14,076 nucleotides of DNA from CAZPMT01 sp964587655 (GTDB lineage Bacteria > Hydrogenedentota > Hydrogenedentia > Hydrogenedentales > SLHB01): contig CAZPMT010000144.1 in NCBI GenBank assembly GCA_964587655.1, forward strand, positions 1 through 14,076. The letters run 5' to 3'. Every line of letters starts with the position of its first letter. Positions within the stretch are counted from its first letter, which is position 1. The notes under the pieces are model-generated. The model was not told where the DNA came from, did no database searches, and saw only the letters and a program-made list of their open reading frames with translations. Positions 1-6,861 of this stretch are shown here, piece after piece. A program made the position numbers and the translations under genes.

Positions 1-51
1 GTGGGATGTAACCATAAAACCAAAAACGGTATTTTAGAAACTGCTAGGCCC

Positions 52-831
52 CTAATTCACGAAAGGCTGAATCATCATGGAGTTTACGTCCGGACGGCCG
101 CCCTCGCCCGCAAAGGACCAGAGATTGCTTGCCAGGGCGCCGACAACCCAGTGACCGGGCATGGTCAGGACCACGGCGGACGCCCCCGCGCACCATTTTC
201 CCGTACCCAACACGTCATCCGTGGCCGTGGGAATTGAGAACGACGGGCCGATGCCCCAAATGACCTTTCCCGCTTTTGCCGGCGAGAGGAACATCGTGTA
301 CTGCAGGTCGCCCAATCCGAACTCTCCGTCGTCCTCGCCAGTCGGCTGGTACATGACCGGCAAAATGAAGCGGTTGATCAGATTCAGTTTTCCCACCGTT
401 ACAGGGTAGACTGGTTGGATATTCAGAACGTGCTGCGTTCGTTCGTGTTTTTCCAGGCCCGGGAGCCATTCTCGCAGGAGACGGTCCCGGACTCGCAATC
501 TCAGGACTCCATCCGGCCCTTGCTCGTCCGGGAGCCACCGGTGCAAGAAGCCCCTCATGAAGAGCGCGTCCCTATCGATGTCGTACCTGTCGACTCCTAG
601 CATCATCTGGTACTGAAACGGCAGGCTGATCATTCCACCGACGGGATTCTGAGATGCCTTCGCCAATGCCGCCGTATCGGGCCCCGCTTCGGCGGGTGGG
701 CTGGAAGCGGTTTTCGCCGGCTCTTGCGCACTTGCCGCCACGCCAATGGCCAGCAGAAAGATCAGTGCCATCCACAACTGACCTCGGTGTATGTCACGCG
801 CCCCCTGTCCTACAGATAGATTCAACATCAT
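52..831 (-). CDS. Outer-membrane beta-barrel protein (neuromedin-U-like/transporter family), C-terminally truncated
   Basis: The 259-residue product has a signal peptide (hydrophobic stretch about residues 20-34, likely cleavage after ASA or AQ). It then shows the blocks usual for the bacterial family annotated as 'neuromedin U' or transporter: QNPVGGMISLPFQ (61-73), TQHVLNIQPVYPV (132-144), ILPVMYQP (156-163), FGLGD (171-175), FLSPAKAGKVIWGIGPSF (181-198), PTATD, GKW, and VLTMPGHWVVGALASNLWSFAG (about 221-242). As I recall the family, about 60-75 more barrel residues follow the QPFVN block; here a TAG comes directly after VN and the downstream frame shows no homology. About 45 charged residues (83-128) also separate two blocks that normally adjoin. 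I chose the ATG at 831 because GGGAGG lies just upstream (837-842) and the signal peptide follows; the frame is open to 900. It sits 76 nt after the lipoprotein gene, probably in the same transcript. Family assignment is by recall and the function is unknown. Confidence 0.75.
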   Translation of the reverse strand: MMLNLSVGQGARDIHRGQLWMALIFLLAIGVAASAQEPAKTASSPPAEAGPDTAALAKASQNPVGGMISLPFQYQMMLGVDRYDIDRDALFMRGFLHRWLPDEQGPDGVLRLRVRDRLLREWLPGLEKHERTQHVLNIQPVYPVTVGKLNLINRFILPVMYQPTGEDDGEFGLGDLQYTMFLSPAKAGKVIWGIGPSFSIPTATDDVLGTGKWCAGASAVVLTMPGHWVVGALASNLWSFAGEGGRPDVNSMMIQPFVN

Positions 832-907
832 TTCATCCTCCCTTCGCTTGTTCGCCCCCGACCTGGCTCCTCGTGAAGCCGGTCGTTTAGGCATCGCCAA
901 TGGTCAT

Positions 908-1594
908 CTACTTCGCCCGGAATTCGGCCAGTCGCGCTTTCAGTCTCTGCGCCCAGTAGTCATAGGCCTCCTGCACTCCCTCCCACTTGCTGAAACTGCT
1001 CGCCTTGCCGCCCGCCCGTGCATCCACTGCGGCCGCAAGCCGCTTGCCGGTCTCAGCATCCAGCAGTTCCATCTCGACGCCTGCCTTACCTACCCCTGGA
1101 CTGGCCCCTGTGATTGCTTTCTTGAGACCGCCGAGCGCCAAACCGGCTGGAGTGACGGAGGACATGGCATTGACCGCAACGTTGGCGCCTTTGGCTTCTG
1201 TGATGGCGATACGCAGCCGCATGGTTCCGGGTCCGGCTTTACTCACAAACGTGTAGTCTTCGACCAGTTGCACTCGAACCGCGGTATCAAGGTAGTTGAT
1301 GATGCTCTGCAACTCTTCCTTGGGAACCTTGTACAGGCTGCTCTTCTCGTCAGCGGCATACACTTTGATGGGATCCATCATGATCTTGTTGTACTTGCCG
1401 AACTTAGCGGCCGGGTCAATGTACAGCAGTTGCGCCTGGTCTTTTTCGCCGGGTTTCAACTGCGAGTAGTCGCCCAGAAATCCCGACTGGGTTACCTTCG
1501 TTGTCTGGCTCGTTGTGGCACAGGCCGCCAGCAAACCGGCCAGCGCCACTACAGTGAAAACGCAAACTAGTGACTTCGACGTTCTCATGTCCAT
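908..1594 (-). CDS. DUF3313-type lipoprotein
   Basis: The 228-residue protein begins MDMRTSKSLV and has a hydrophobic segment ending in LAGLLAAC, so Cys25 should be lipidated by signal peptidase II. The mature part (SGFLGDYSQLKPGEKD..., a YIDPAAKFGKYNKIMMDPIKVY-like block, AVRVQLVEDY, MRLRIAITEAKG, VEMELLDAETGKRLAA, WAQRLKARLAEFR) matches what I know of DUF3313 lipoproteins. These are periplasmic or outer-membrane-attached and have no assigned biochemical role. The ATG at 1594 is preceded by GGAGAAGGAAG, a good Shine-Dalgarno; the frame is open to 1756 but has no signal peptide at its far end. It lies upstream of the beta-barrel gene on the same strand, and I recall the two families occurring together, so an envelope role is plausible. 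Confidence 0.85.
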   Translation of the reverse strand: MDMRTSKSLVCVFTVVALAGLLAACATTSQTTKVTQSGFLGDYSQLKPGEKDQAQLLYIDPAAKFGKYNKIMMDPIKVYAADEKSSLYKVPKEELQSIINYLDTAVRVQLVEDYTFVSKAGPGTMRLRIAITEAKGANVAVNAMSSVTPAGLALGGLKKAITGASPGVGKAGVEMELLDAETGKRLAAAVDARAGGKASSFSKWEGVQEAYDYWAQRLKARLAEFRAK

Positions 1595-1667
1595 ACTTCC
1601 TTCTCCTCTCCCTGCTCTTAAGGTGTGTTCTTCTGTTGCATGCCTCGCACGGATTCCCATGTCCACC

Positions 1668-2003
1668 TCAGGCGCATGTTCTGCGCGCCGCACAGGCAAA
1701 ACGCAAGAAGTAGGCGCTGAGAGATTGTTCCGTGGTCGCATATTGGTTCTCGCCATAGAAGAAATCCACCAGGATCTCTCTCGTTCTGGCGATTTCCCTC
1801 AATCGATGTCTGTGTCCGGGGCACGCCAACGTCAGATCCAATAATTCCAACGCGCGCTCACACGCTCTCATGCAATAATCGGGATTATTTCTTGCCCTCC
1901 ATTTCAGGGCCCGCTCGACTTCACTGCCGACATGGCCCAATTGCTCAACCAACGACAGCTCATTCCAGCGGCCCGAAGCCAACTCCCGGTGCTGATACGT
2001 CAT
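1668..2003 (-). CDS. Small helical protein of unknown function, coupled to DUF5674 gene
   Basis: The 111-residue, mostly helical protein starts MTYQHRELASGRWNELSLVEQ. Recognisable blocks are EQLGHVGSEVERALKW (20-35), ACERALELLDLT (47-58), RLREIARTREILVDFFYGENQY (67-88) and a C-terminal YFLRFACAARR. I recall this pattern as a conserved hypothetical family found next to DUF5674 and nucleotidyltransferase genes, but cannot name a Pfam entry. It has no signal peptide or membrane segment and is probably cytoplasmic. Its ATG (2001-2003) overlaps the TGA of the DUF5674 gene (2000-2002) as ATGA, implying translational coupling and perhaps a complex. The RX4-6H motif of HEPN ribonucleases is not evident, so I do not call it a toxin. 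Confidence 0.75.
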   Translation of the reverse strand: MTYQHRELASGRWNELSLVEQLGHVGSEVERALKWRARNNPDYCMRACERALELLDLTLACPGHRHRLREIARTREILVDFFYGENQYATTEQSLSAYFLRFACAARRTCA

Positions 2004-2341
2004 CGCGCAATCCTTTTGCTGACGATCTGAATGATTCTGTTTCTGATCGCTTCGTCTTCCACCCCTCGGCTCCTGTTGCCCTGCGAAGGGCGGACGTTGG
2101 TCATCGAATCAAACTCGATAAATGCATCGCCGGGCGCCTGCGGATAGAGGTTGATTCCCCAAAGATGTTTCTGTTGTGACCCATCCTCTAATAAACGCGC
2201 CTCCAAGTCAGCATGCAGCTCGGCGTCAACAGCCATCAGCTCTCGGTCAGTATCAACCACGGCTTTCACCATATCGCCAAACATATCGGCGGCCATCTTC
2301 TTGAGATCATCAAGAGAGAGTGCGGTCGCGATGATCTGCAT
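2000..2341 (-). CDS. DUF5674 family protein
   Basis: The 113-residue protein has the DUF5674 signature: an N-terminal MQIIATALSLDDLKKMAADMF helix, FGDMVKAVVD (21-30), the LMAVDAELHADLEARLLEDGS region (36-56), LWGINLYP (60-67), FIEFDSMTNVRPSQGNRSRG (about 74-93) and VEDEAIRNRI near the end. The family has no established function. The conserved GINLYP and NxRPxxGNRSRGVED blocks suggest a structured binding or catalytic surface. The ATG has a GAGGG about 9 nt upstream and lies 3 nt after the stop of a 19-codon mini-ORF. The stop overlaps the next gene. It is part of a coupled run with a nucleotidyltransferase toxin-antitoxin pair, which hints at a role in that module; this is inference. Confidence 0.85.
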   Translation of the reverse strand: MQIIATALSLDDLKKMAADMFGDMVKAVVDTDRELMAVDAELHADLEARLLEDGSQQKHLWGINLYPQAPGDAFIEFDSMTNVRPSQGNRSRGVEDEAIRNRIIQIVSKRIAR

Positions 2342-2344
2342 GAT

Positions 2345-2404
2345 CTATACCCTCGTGAACACTCCAAGTTCTTTGATGAGGTTTTGTCTGAGTGTGATTT
2401 TCAT
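2345..2404 (-). CDS. Possible 19-residue mini-ORF upstream of DUF5674
   Basis: The reading frame MKITLRQNLIKELGVFTRV starts at an ATG with AAGGA 9 nt upstream, itself overlapping the stop of the nucleotidyltransferase gene. It stops 3 nt before the DUF5674 ATG. Its first 10 codons match those of the mini-ORF at 3161-3247 at 25 of 30 nucleotides, and the Shine-Dalgarno region is also similar. It could be a coupling leader peptide or a fossil of a signal-peptide-coding 5' end. Translation is not proven. Confidence 0.35.
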   Translation of the reverse strand: MKITLRQNLIKELGVFTRV

Positions 2405-2416
2405 GGTTGTTGTTCC

Positions 2417-2992
2417 TTATCTGTAACTGTCCTTGCCCTCCTGAACCTGCCGCCATGTTTCCTGCAAACCACGCGCACCAATCTGCCGTTCCAGCTCGAC
2501 GCGCTGAATCAGCTCCGGGGACGTGTCCAGCATGGAGCGGATGTCTCGCAAATGCTTCTCCGAACCGCCCTCCCGATAATACTCGAGCTTGCGTACGATG
2601 ACATACTCGGGCGGCGCAACGACCAGCGGTTCGCCCTCCACTTCCAACTGCCGCGCCCGCGCCAGTCCCCACGCGTGCAACGGATCGCGTCCACTCAGAT
2701 ACAGGTCCGCTTTGAAGCCCGTCTCGTGGTGAATGATGTTGAAGTGCCCGCGTTGTTCGCGCGCCGCTTCCACCGCGATCACCTCCGTCGGTGGACAATA
2801 GAATTCTGCCGGCGGGAATACCTCGGGCAGTCGGGCGATGTGCTCCGGATCCAGCACCACGATCAAGTCCACATCATTCGTCAGGCGCGGCTCGCCATAG
2901 ATGATGACCGCCACGCTCCCGCTGACCATGTACCGCACGCCCAGCGTATTCAGCCGCCGCGTGAACAACAGAAAGAGGTTAGCCTCGGGCAT
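2417..2992 (-). CDS. Nucleotidyltransferase-fold toxin (AbiEii/DUF6036-like)
   Basis: The 191-residue protein has the minimal nucleotidyltransferase core: GSVAVIIYG (25-33), then the metal-binding D40-V-D42 in RLTNDVDLIV, with a third acidic position likely at D96 in GFKADLYL. Other conserved stretches are EFYCPPTEV (63-71), GHFNIIHHETG (82-92), RDPLHAWGLARAR (102-114) and PPEYVIVRKLEYYREGGSEKHLRDI. Such proteins transfer a nucleotide to RNA or protein targets and often act as toxins beside a small antitoxin. The ATG at 2992 (MPEANL) overlaps the end of the antitoxin-like gene by 14 nt. A GTG at 3016 would add 8 residues, but the MPEANL start fits the family better. It was probably acquired as an accessory module. 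Confidence 0.85.
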   Translation of the reverse strand: MPEANLFLLFTRRLNTLGVRYMVSGSVAVIIYGEPRLTNDVDLIVVLDPEHIARLPEVFPPAEFYCPPTEVIAVEAAREQRGHFNIIHHETGFKADLYLSGRDPLHAWGLARARQLEVEGEPLVVAPPEYVIVRKLEYYREGGSEKHLRDIRSMLDTSPELIQRVELERQIGARGLQETWRQVQEGKDSYR

Positions 2993-3164
2993 ATAGGAAC
3001 GCCTCGCGAACGACACGGCGGACTGTCGCGTCGCTCCACTCCGGGTGCTGCGCGCGCAACGCCGCCGCTTTGAGTTGACGGGCCGAATAATACAGCCGCT
3101 CGGCAGCCCTCAACTTCTGCGCCGGCGACATCGCCTGCACCACCCGTTGCGCTTCGGTGTTCAT
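2979..3164 (-). CDS. Small antitoxin-like partner of the nucleotidyltransferase
   Basis: The 61-residue all-helical protein begins MNTEAQRVVQAMSPAQKLR and continues AAERLYYSARQLKAAALRAQ and WSDATVRRVVREAFLYA. The pattern MSPxxK/ERxxxAxxxxxxARxLxxAxLR with a C-terminal RRxxREAFLY fits the Rv0078B-related antitoxin family as I recall it. It directly precedes and overlaps the nucleotidyltransferase gene, the usual antitoxin-first order. Its ATG (3162-3164) overlaps the TGA (3161-3163) of an upstream 28-codon mini-ORF, so initiation may depend on coupling; no good independent Shine-Dalgarno is present. The frame is open to 3203 but the extension has no family similarity. Confidence 0.75.
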   Translation of the reverse strand: MNTEAQRVVQAMSPAQKLRAAERLYYSARQLKAAALRAQHPEWSDATVRRVVREAFLYARG

Positions 3165-3247
3165 CTCGGCAACCGATTGTACCTGTTTCGCTCCCGCGCG
3201 CAAACGAGCGCGGCAGCGATGAGGATTTGTTTGAGGGTGGTTCTCAT
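3161..3247 (-). CDS. Possible 28-residue mini-ORF or signal-peptide remnant upstream of the antitoxin gene
   Basis: The ATG at 3247 has AAGGA 7 nt upstream and opens a frame starting MRTTLKQILIAAALVCA, which looks like a complete signal-peptide core. It then breaks into an unrelated basic tail (RERNRYNRLPR) and ends in a TGA overlapping the antitoxin ATG. This suggests either a leader peptide coupling translation into the module, or the 5' stub of an exported-protein gene interrupted when the module arrived. The first 30 nt closely match the mini-ORF at 2345-2404. Confidence 0.4.
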   Translation of the reverse strand: MRTTLKQILIAAALVCARERNRYNRLPR

Positions 3248-3287
3248 TGTTGTGTCCTTCCGGTTGCTCCTTCGTTTGAATGGTCTA

Positions 3288-3319
3288 CCGCGCCCGCCGC
3301 CTTGCGACGGCGGGCGCGG
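3288..3319. terminator. Strong GC hairpin between the sulfatase gene and the antitoxin module
   Basis: The arms CCGCGCCCGCCG (3288-3299) and CGGCGGGCGCGG (3308-3319) pair perfectly over 12 bp around an 8-nt loop. It lies 11 nt beyond the sulfatase stop codon, a terminator position. No T-run follows on the minus strand, so termination would be weak or factor-dependent; 3' end protection of the sulfatase mRNA is an alternative. Confidence 0.5.
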
Positions 3320-3330
3320 ACAGTCGGATT

Positions 3331-5700
3331 CTACTTTTTTGAATACGCGATCTTCGTCGTGCCGATGCTCCCGTTGAAGGCAAACGGCGCCTGGTCGTAG
3401 TAGTCCAGCGATACGGGCGAGCCGAGGTCGCTGCCGAGGTCGAGGCAGTCGTTGGCGGTGAAGAGGAGCGGGGCGCTCATCGGCACCTGGCCTTCGGCGA
3501 AGACCTTGCCGTTGACTTTCATGGTGATGGCCAGCGGCGTGCCGGGTTTCGGCGCGACGGGTTTGGTTTCGACTTCGATCTTCGCCTTGCCGGCCGGGAG
3601 TTTGTCCTTGGCCTTGATCTGCGTGCGCTGGATTTCGAAGAGGTTGTATTCGTAGGAGAGCACGCCGTCCTTCACGTAGCAGGCCAGCCCGCCGGAAAAC
3701 GACCCGACGGAGTAGAGCACGCCGTTGGCGTTCGCGGGCACATCCACTTCCATCGTCACGAGGCTGTCCCTGTTTCCGAGCCTCGGCGCGGCGAACTCGG
3801 GCATGCGGGTGATGGGGCCGCTGAACGTCCATTCCGTGTAGGGTGTGGAGGGCGCGTCTTCCGGGTGGAAGACAGGCGACCACAGGCCGCCGCCGATGGG
3901 CAGGTTTTGGTTCTTCGCGGATTCGACGAGGAAGATGCTCTTCATCTGCGCGACCTTCTCCGGCATCTTCGCGGCAAGATCGTTGGCCTGGGTCCAGTCT
4001 TCGTCGAGGTTGTAAAGCTCCCACAGGTCATTTTCGGGGTTCCATTCGCCGATGCCTTTCGGCAGTCCCGGAACCCACGGCATGCGCGGGCCAAAGGTGC
4101 AGGCAAACCAGCCGTCTTTATAGATGCCGCGGCTGCCCATGATGTCGAAGAACTGCATCGCGCGCTGATCCTTCGCTTTCGCGTCGGCAAAGGTGTAGGC
4201 CATGCTGACGCCATCAATGGAATTCTGCGGCACGCCGTTGACCACGCTGGGCGGGGTGATCTTCGTGACCTCGTAGATCGTCGGCACGATGTCAATGACA
4301 TGGTGGAACTGCGGACGCGGGGTGCTGTCGGCCTTGATCTTCGCCGGCCATGAAACGGCCATCGGCTGGCGCGTGCCGCCGAAGTGCGCGGCAATGAGCT
4401 TGGTGGACTGGTAGGGCGCGCTGCCCGCCCAGGCCCAACCGGCGTGGAACATGTTGTCGGTCTTGGGCGTGCCGAGCACATCAAGCCCGCCGAGTTCGTT
4501 CAGCGCCTTGATGTGCTGATCAATCGTCGAGGGAATGCCGTTCTGCGCCAGCAGTTCGCTGATGGTGCCGTTCTGACCTTCGGCGGAGGACCCGTTGTCG
4601 CCCCAGATGTAGAAGATGAGCGTATTATCCAATTTCCCCTGCTGTTCGATTTCATCAATGATGCGACCGGCGTTGTAGTCGGCGTGCTCGGTGAAGCCGG
4701 CGAAGATTTCCATGAGCCGGCGCTGGAAAGGCTTTTCATTTTCCGGGATGGAATCCCAGGAAGTCAGTGTGGCGGGACGCGGCGTGAGTTGCGCGTTCTG
4801 CGGAATCCAGCCGAGCTGCTTCTGACGGGCGAAGGCGCGCTCACGATACTTGTCCCAGCCGTCGTCGAACTTGCCCTTATACTTGTCGGCCCACTCTTTC
4901 ATGATGTGATGCGGGCCGTGCGCGCAGCCGGTGGCCCAATACATGAAGAAGGGCTTGTCCGGCGAGAACGCCTGTTGCTCGCGCAGCCAGCGGATGGCGT
5001 CTTCGGCGATGTCCTCGGTGAGGTGATAGCCTTTGCGATGGAGTTCGTGCGGGTTCACGATGGTCGTGTTGCGCACCATGTTTGGCTCATACTGCGAGGC
5101 TTCACCGGCGAGGAAGCCGTAGAAATACTCGAAGCCGTAGCCGGCCGGCCAGTAGTCGAACGGCCCCTTCGAGGTGGTCTGCTCGGCGGGCGTGTTGTGC
5201 CACTTGCCCCACGCCCCGGTGTTGTAACCGTAGCACTTCAGCACCTCGGCGACGGTCGCTGACGATTTCGGGATCGTGCCGCTGAAGCCGTCCCAGTCGT
5301 TCGCCAGCTCGCAGATCTGGCCGTTGCCGACGCGGGTGTGGTTGCGCCCGGTCAGCAGCGACGCGCGCGTGGGCGAGCACATGGCCGTTGAGTGAAAGCG
5401 GTTGTAGGAGATGCCCGCCTTGGCGACGCGGTCGAGCGTCGGCGTGTTGATTTCACCGCCGTAGGTCGAGGGTGTGCCCGGCCCCACGTCGTCAATCAGG
5501 ATGATGAGCACGTTCGGCGCTCCCGGCTGCAGCCGCGATGGCGTGACGCGCTTCTTGTGGACGGAGTCCTGCATCGTCAGCCCCGCCGTGGACGCCGACG
5601 GCGTCGGCGGAAACGGTAGAACTTCTTGTGCGCACACCGAAGCAGCCGCCAAGACCGTCAGTAGCGCAACACTCGCAACTAACCCTCTTCTAGCCATCAT
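3331..5700 (-). CDS. Arylsulfatase, large AtsA/AtsD-like type, exported
   Basis: The 789-residue protein hydrolyses sulfate esters, probably in the periplasm. It has a signal peptide (MMARRGLVASVALLTVLAAASVCAQ). The catalytic domain begins with PNVLIILIDDVG (metal ligands D70/D71). The sulfatase signature is CSPTRASLLTGR, with Cys108 the residue converted to formylglycine and Arg112 beside it. GKWH, CAHGPHH and a GDNGSS metal-site motif follow. A C-terminal region (about 640-789) continues the long form seen in mycobacterial AtsA/AtsD-like enzymes (about 787 residues), so length is normal. The ATG at 5700 has GGAGGGG at 5707-5713; the frame is open to a GTG at 5748 overlapping a pseudogene tail. 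No formylglycine-generating enzyme is nearby, so maturation must come from elsewhere. The substrate cannot be told. Confidence 0.93.
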   Translation of the reverse strand: MMARRGLVASVALLTVLAAASVCAQEVLPFPPTPSASTAGLTMQDSVHKKRVTPSRLQPGAPNVLIILIDDVGPGTPSTYGGEINTPTLDRVAKAGISYNRFHSTAMCSPTRASLLTGRNHTRVGNGQICELANDWDGFSGTIPKSSATVAEVLKCYGYNTGAWGKWHNTPAEQTTSKGPFDYWPAGYGFEYFYGFLAGEASQYEPNMVRNTTIVNPHELHRKGYHLTEDIAEDAIRWLREQQAFSPDKPFFMYWATGCAHGPHHIMKEWADKYKGKFDDGWDKYRERAFARQKQLGWIPQNAQLTPRPATLTSWDSIPENEKPFQRRLMEIFAGFTEHADYNAGRIIDEIEQQGKLDNTLIFYIWGDNGSSAEGQNGTISELLAQNGIPSTIDQHIKALNELGGLDVLGTPKTDNMFHAGWAWAGSAPYQSTKLIAAHFGGTRQPMAVSWPAKIKADSTPRPQFHHVIDIVPTIYEVTKITPPSVVNGVPQNSIDGVSMAYTFADAKAKDQRAMQFFDIMGSRGIYKDGWFACTFGPRMPWVPGLPKGIGEWNPENDLWELYNLDEDWTQANDLAAKMPEKVAQMKSIFLVESAKNQNLPIGGGLWSPVFHPEDAPSTPYTEWTFSGPITRMPEFAAPRLGNRDSLVTMEVDVPANANGVLYSVGSFSGGLACYVKDGVLSYEYNLFEIQRTQIKAKDKLPAGKAKIEVETKPVAPKPGTPLAITMKVNGKVFAEGQVPMSAPLLFTANDCLDLGSDLGSPVSLDYYDQAPFAFNGSIGTTKIAYSKK

Positions 5701-5744
5701 TTGGCACCCCTCCATTTTGAACTCCACACGGAAAACGAACACCT

Positions 5745-5843
5745 TCACAGCGCCCTAACCCTGTTCACGAACATGGCGCGTTCCCTGGTACTCAAGTCAT
5801 CGATTCCGGACGCACGCCGATAGATGGCTCATGCCCTATCCTT
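5745..5843 (-). pseudogene. Remnant of the 3' end of a second TPR-cytochrome gene
   Basis: Read on the minus strand, this stretch encodes KDRA-stop-AIYRRASGIDDLS and then ERAMFVNRVRAL-stop. It aligns without gaps to the last 32 residues of the cytochrome encoded at 6862-9273 (KEKARAIYQRASEIDALS...DRAMFVARMNAL), and the DNA is visibly alike (for example ACATGGCGCG and GGACGCACGC against AGACGCACGC). One codon is now an in-frame TGA (5829-5831). The match begins 15 nt after the stop of the membrane-protein gene and ends at the paralogue's stop, just before the sulfatase Shine-Dalgarno. It is a decayed fragment left by duplication and deletion, or the tail of a displaced paralogue. Confidence 0.8.
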
Positions 5844-5858
5844 GCGGCAGACGCAGCA

Positions 5859-6368
5859 TCAGTTCTCCCGCACGAACTCCACGTCGAAGTTTACTCGTTC
5901 GACTGCCTGAAAGTAAACACCGACCATCCGATCTTCTGCTTCGACGAACTCCAGTGTGTAGGTAGATCCGGGATAATTGACGTCGCGCAATTCGACGAAG
6001 ACGGAGAGCTTGCCGTCCTTCTGCTTCCACTCGGCACGGGCGACGTGGATCGGACCCGGATTGAAATAGCCGGCATCGAGTTTGCCATCCGGTGCCGCGC
6101 TGCGAATCTCCAGGATATACCCTCCGTCGGGGCGCAGCCAGCGCCCGACCAGCCGTTCCTGCCCCGCGTCGTCAACCTTTTTCGCAGGCGCCGCCGGGGC
6201 AGGCGCAGGTTGCGCCACCTGAGCGGATGCGGAAGGGGATGCGGGCGGGGGCGACGTCGGCCGGCACATGAAAAGCGCCGAGCCCGCGGCCGCAATGACC
6301 ACGAGGGCCACAATCCACATGATGCGCTTGGGCGCGAACAGTTTGGCTGGTTTGGAAGCGGCTGACAT
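5859..6368 (-). CDS. Membrane-anchored conserved protein of unknown function
   Basis: The 169-residue protein has a short cytoplasmic N-terminus, one transmembrane helix (about 17-34, IMWIVALVVIAAAGSALF), a Pro/Ala-rich linker (37-62) and a periplasmic beta-rich domain (about 68-169). The domain holds GRWLRPDGGYILEIR, FNPGPIHVARAEW, LSVFVELRDVNYPGSTYTLEF and YFQAVERVNFDVEFVR. I recall this domain as a conserved hypothetical in genomes that also carry the sulfatase and barrel families, but know no function. The helix could instead be an uncleaved signal; MCRPT has no clear lipobox. Its ATG is 1 nt after the stop of the STAS gene, with GGAG inside that gene's end, so the two are co-translated. 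Confidence 0.8.
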   Translation of the reverse strand: MSAASKPAKLFAPKRIMWIVALVVIAAAGSALFMCRPTSPPPASPSASAQVAQPAPAPAAPAKKVDDAGQERLVGRWLRPDGGYILEIRSAAPDGKLDAGYFNPGPIHVARAEWKQKDGKLSVFVELRDVNYPGSTYTLEFVEAEDRMVGVYFQAVERVNFDVEFVREN

Positions 6369-6369
6369 G

Positions 6370-6735
6370 TTACATATTCTCCATCAACCAAGCTTGGGCT
6401 TTGGCGGCTTCTTCAGGCTGAAAGTATTCGACGAGACAATGCCGGAAGCCTTTGCCGGCAAAGATCAGCGCCAAGTCTTCCCACTTCTTGTCCCCGACAA
6501 TAGCGATCTTTTCCATGTATTGGTCGTTCTCATCCTGAAACGACAGGTCTCCCCAGTCGCCTCCCCGCTCCCAGCCCTGGAAATTCTCGGCAAGAACGAG
6601 GATGCGCATCTTCCCGTGTTGGCGGAGTATTCCTCTCGCGGTATTCTGGGCGACGGCCAATTCAGGTTGCGTCAGCTTGCCCGAAATCTTCAAGGTGAGG
6701 ATGCCATTCTCGACACTCACAATGTCAGCACTCAT
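6370..6735 (-). CDS. SpoIIAA-like STAS/SEC14-type domain protein
   Basis: The 121-residue protein matches the SpoIIAA-like family (PF11964 as I recall): an N-terminal beta strand pair (IVSVENGILTLKISGKLT), an amphipathic helix, MRILVLAENFQGW (43-55), then KIAIVGDKKWEDLALIF (76-92), FRHCLVEYF and a final EEAAKAQAWL helix. Such domains bind lipids or partner proteins and are usually cytoplasmic. GAGG stands 7 nt before the ATG. It is downstream of the multiheme cytochrome gene (127-nt gap) and coupled to the membrane-protein gene. Confidence 0.85.
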   Translation of the reverse strand: MSADIVSVENGILTLKISGKLTQPELAVAQNTARGILRQHGKMRILVLAENFQGWERGGDWGDLSFQDENDQYMEKIAIVGDKKWEDLALIFAGKGFRHCLVEYFQPEEAAKAQAWLMENM

Positions 6736-6861
6736 TGCGCATCCTCATTTCCATTCCTGTCGCTGCTTTCGCGCCACTGTATTTACCCTTGTTCGCGCCG
6801 CTTTGATCGCTTCCGTTCACTTCACCAATTCGATTTGGCGAGATGCAAACAGCCAACACTT

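Noticed and set aside
2993..3016. GTG start eight codons upstream for the nucleotidyltransferase
   Set aside because: The added residues are the out-of-frame reading of the antitoxin gene and the family normally begins near MPEANL.
2213..3073. Plus-strand frame of 286 codons across the nucleotidyltransferase gene
   Set aside because: It is antisense to two well-supported overlapping genes and shows Arg/His/Leu-rich shadow composition.
3161..4024. Open frame of 287 codons on the minus strand in another frame of the sulfatase 3' part
   Set aside because: The product is low-complexity Arg/Pro-rich and overlaps the real sulfatase; only its last 28 codons, after the internal ATG at 3247, are kept as a mini-ORF.
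4384..5262. Open frame of 292 codons antisense to the sulfatase gene
   Set aside because: It mirrors GC-rich codons of a clearly homologous gene and its product has no family features.
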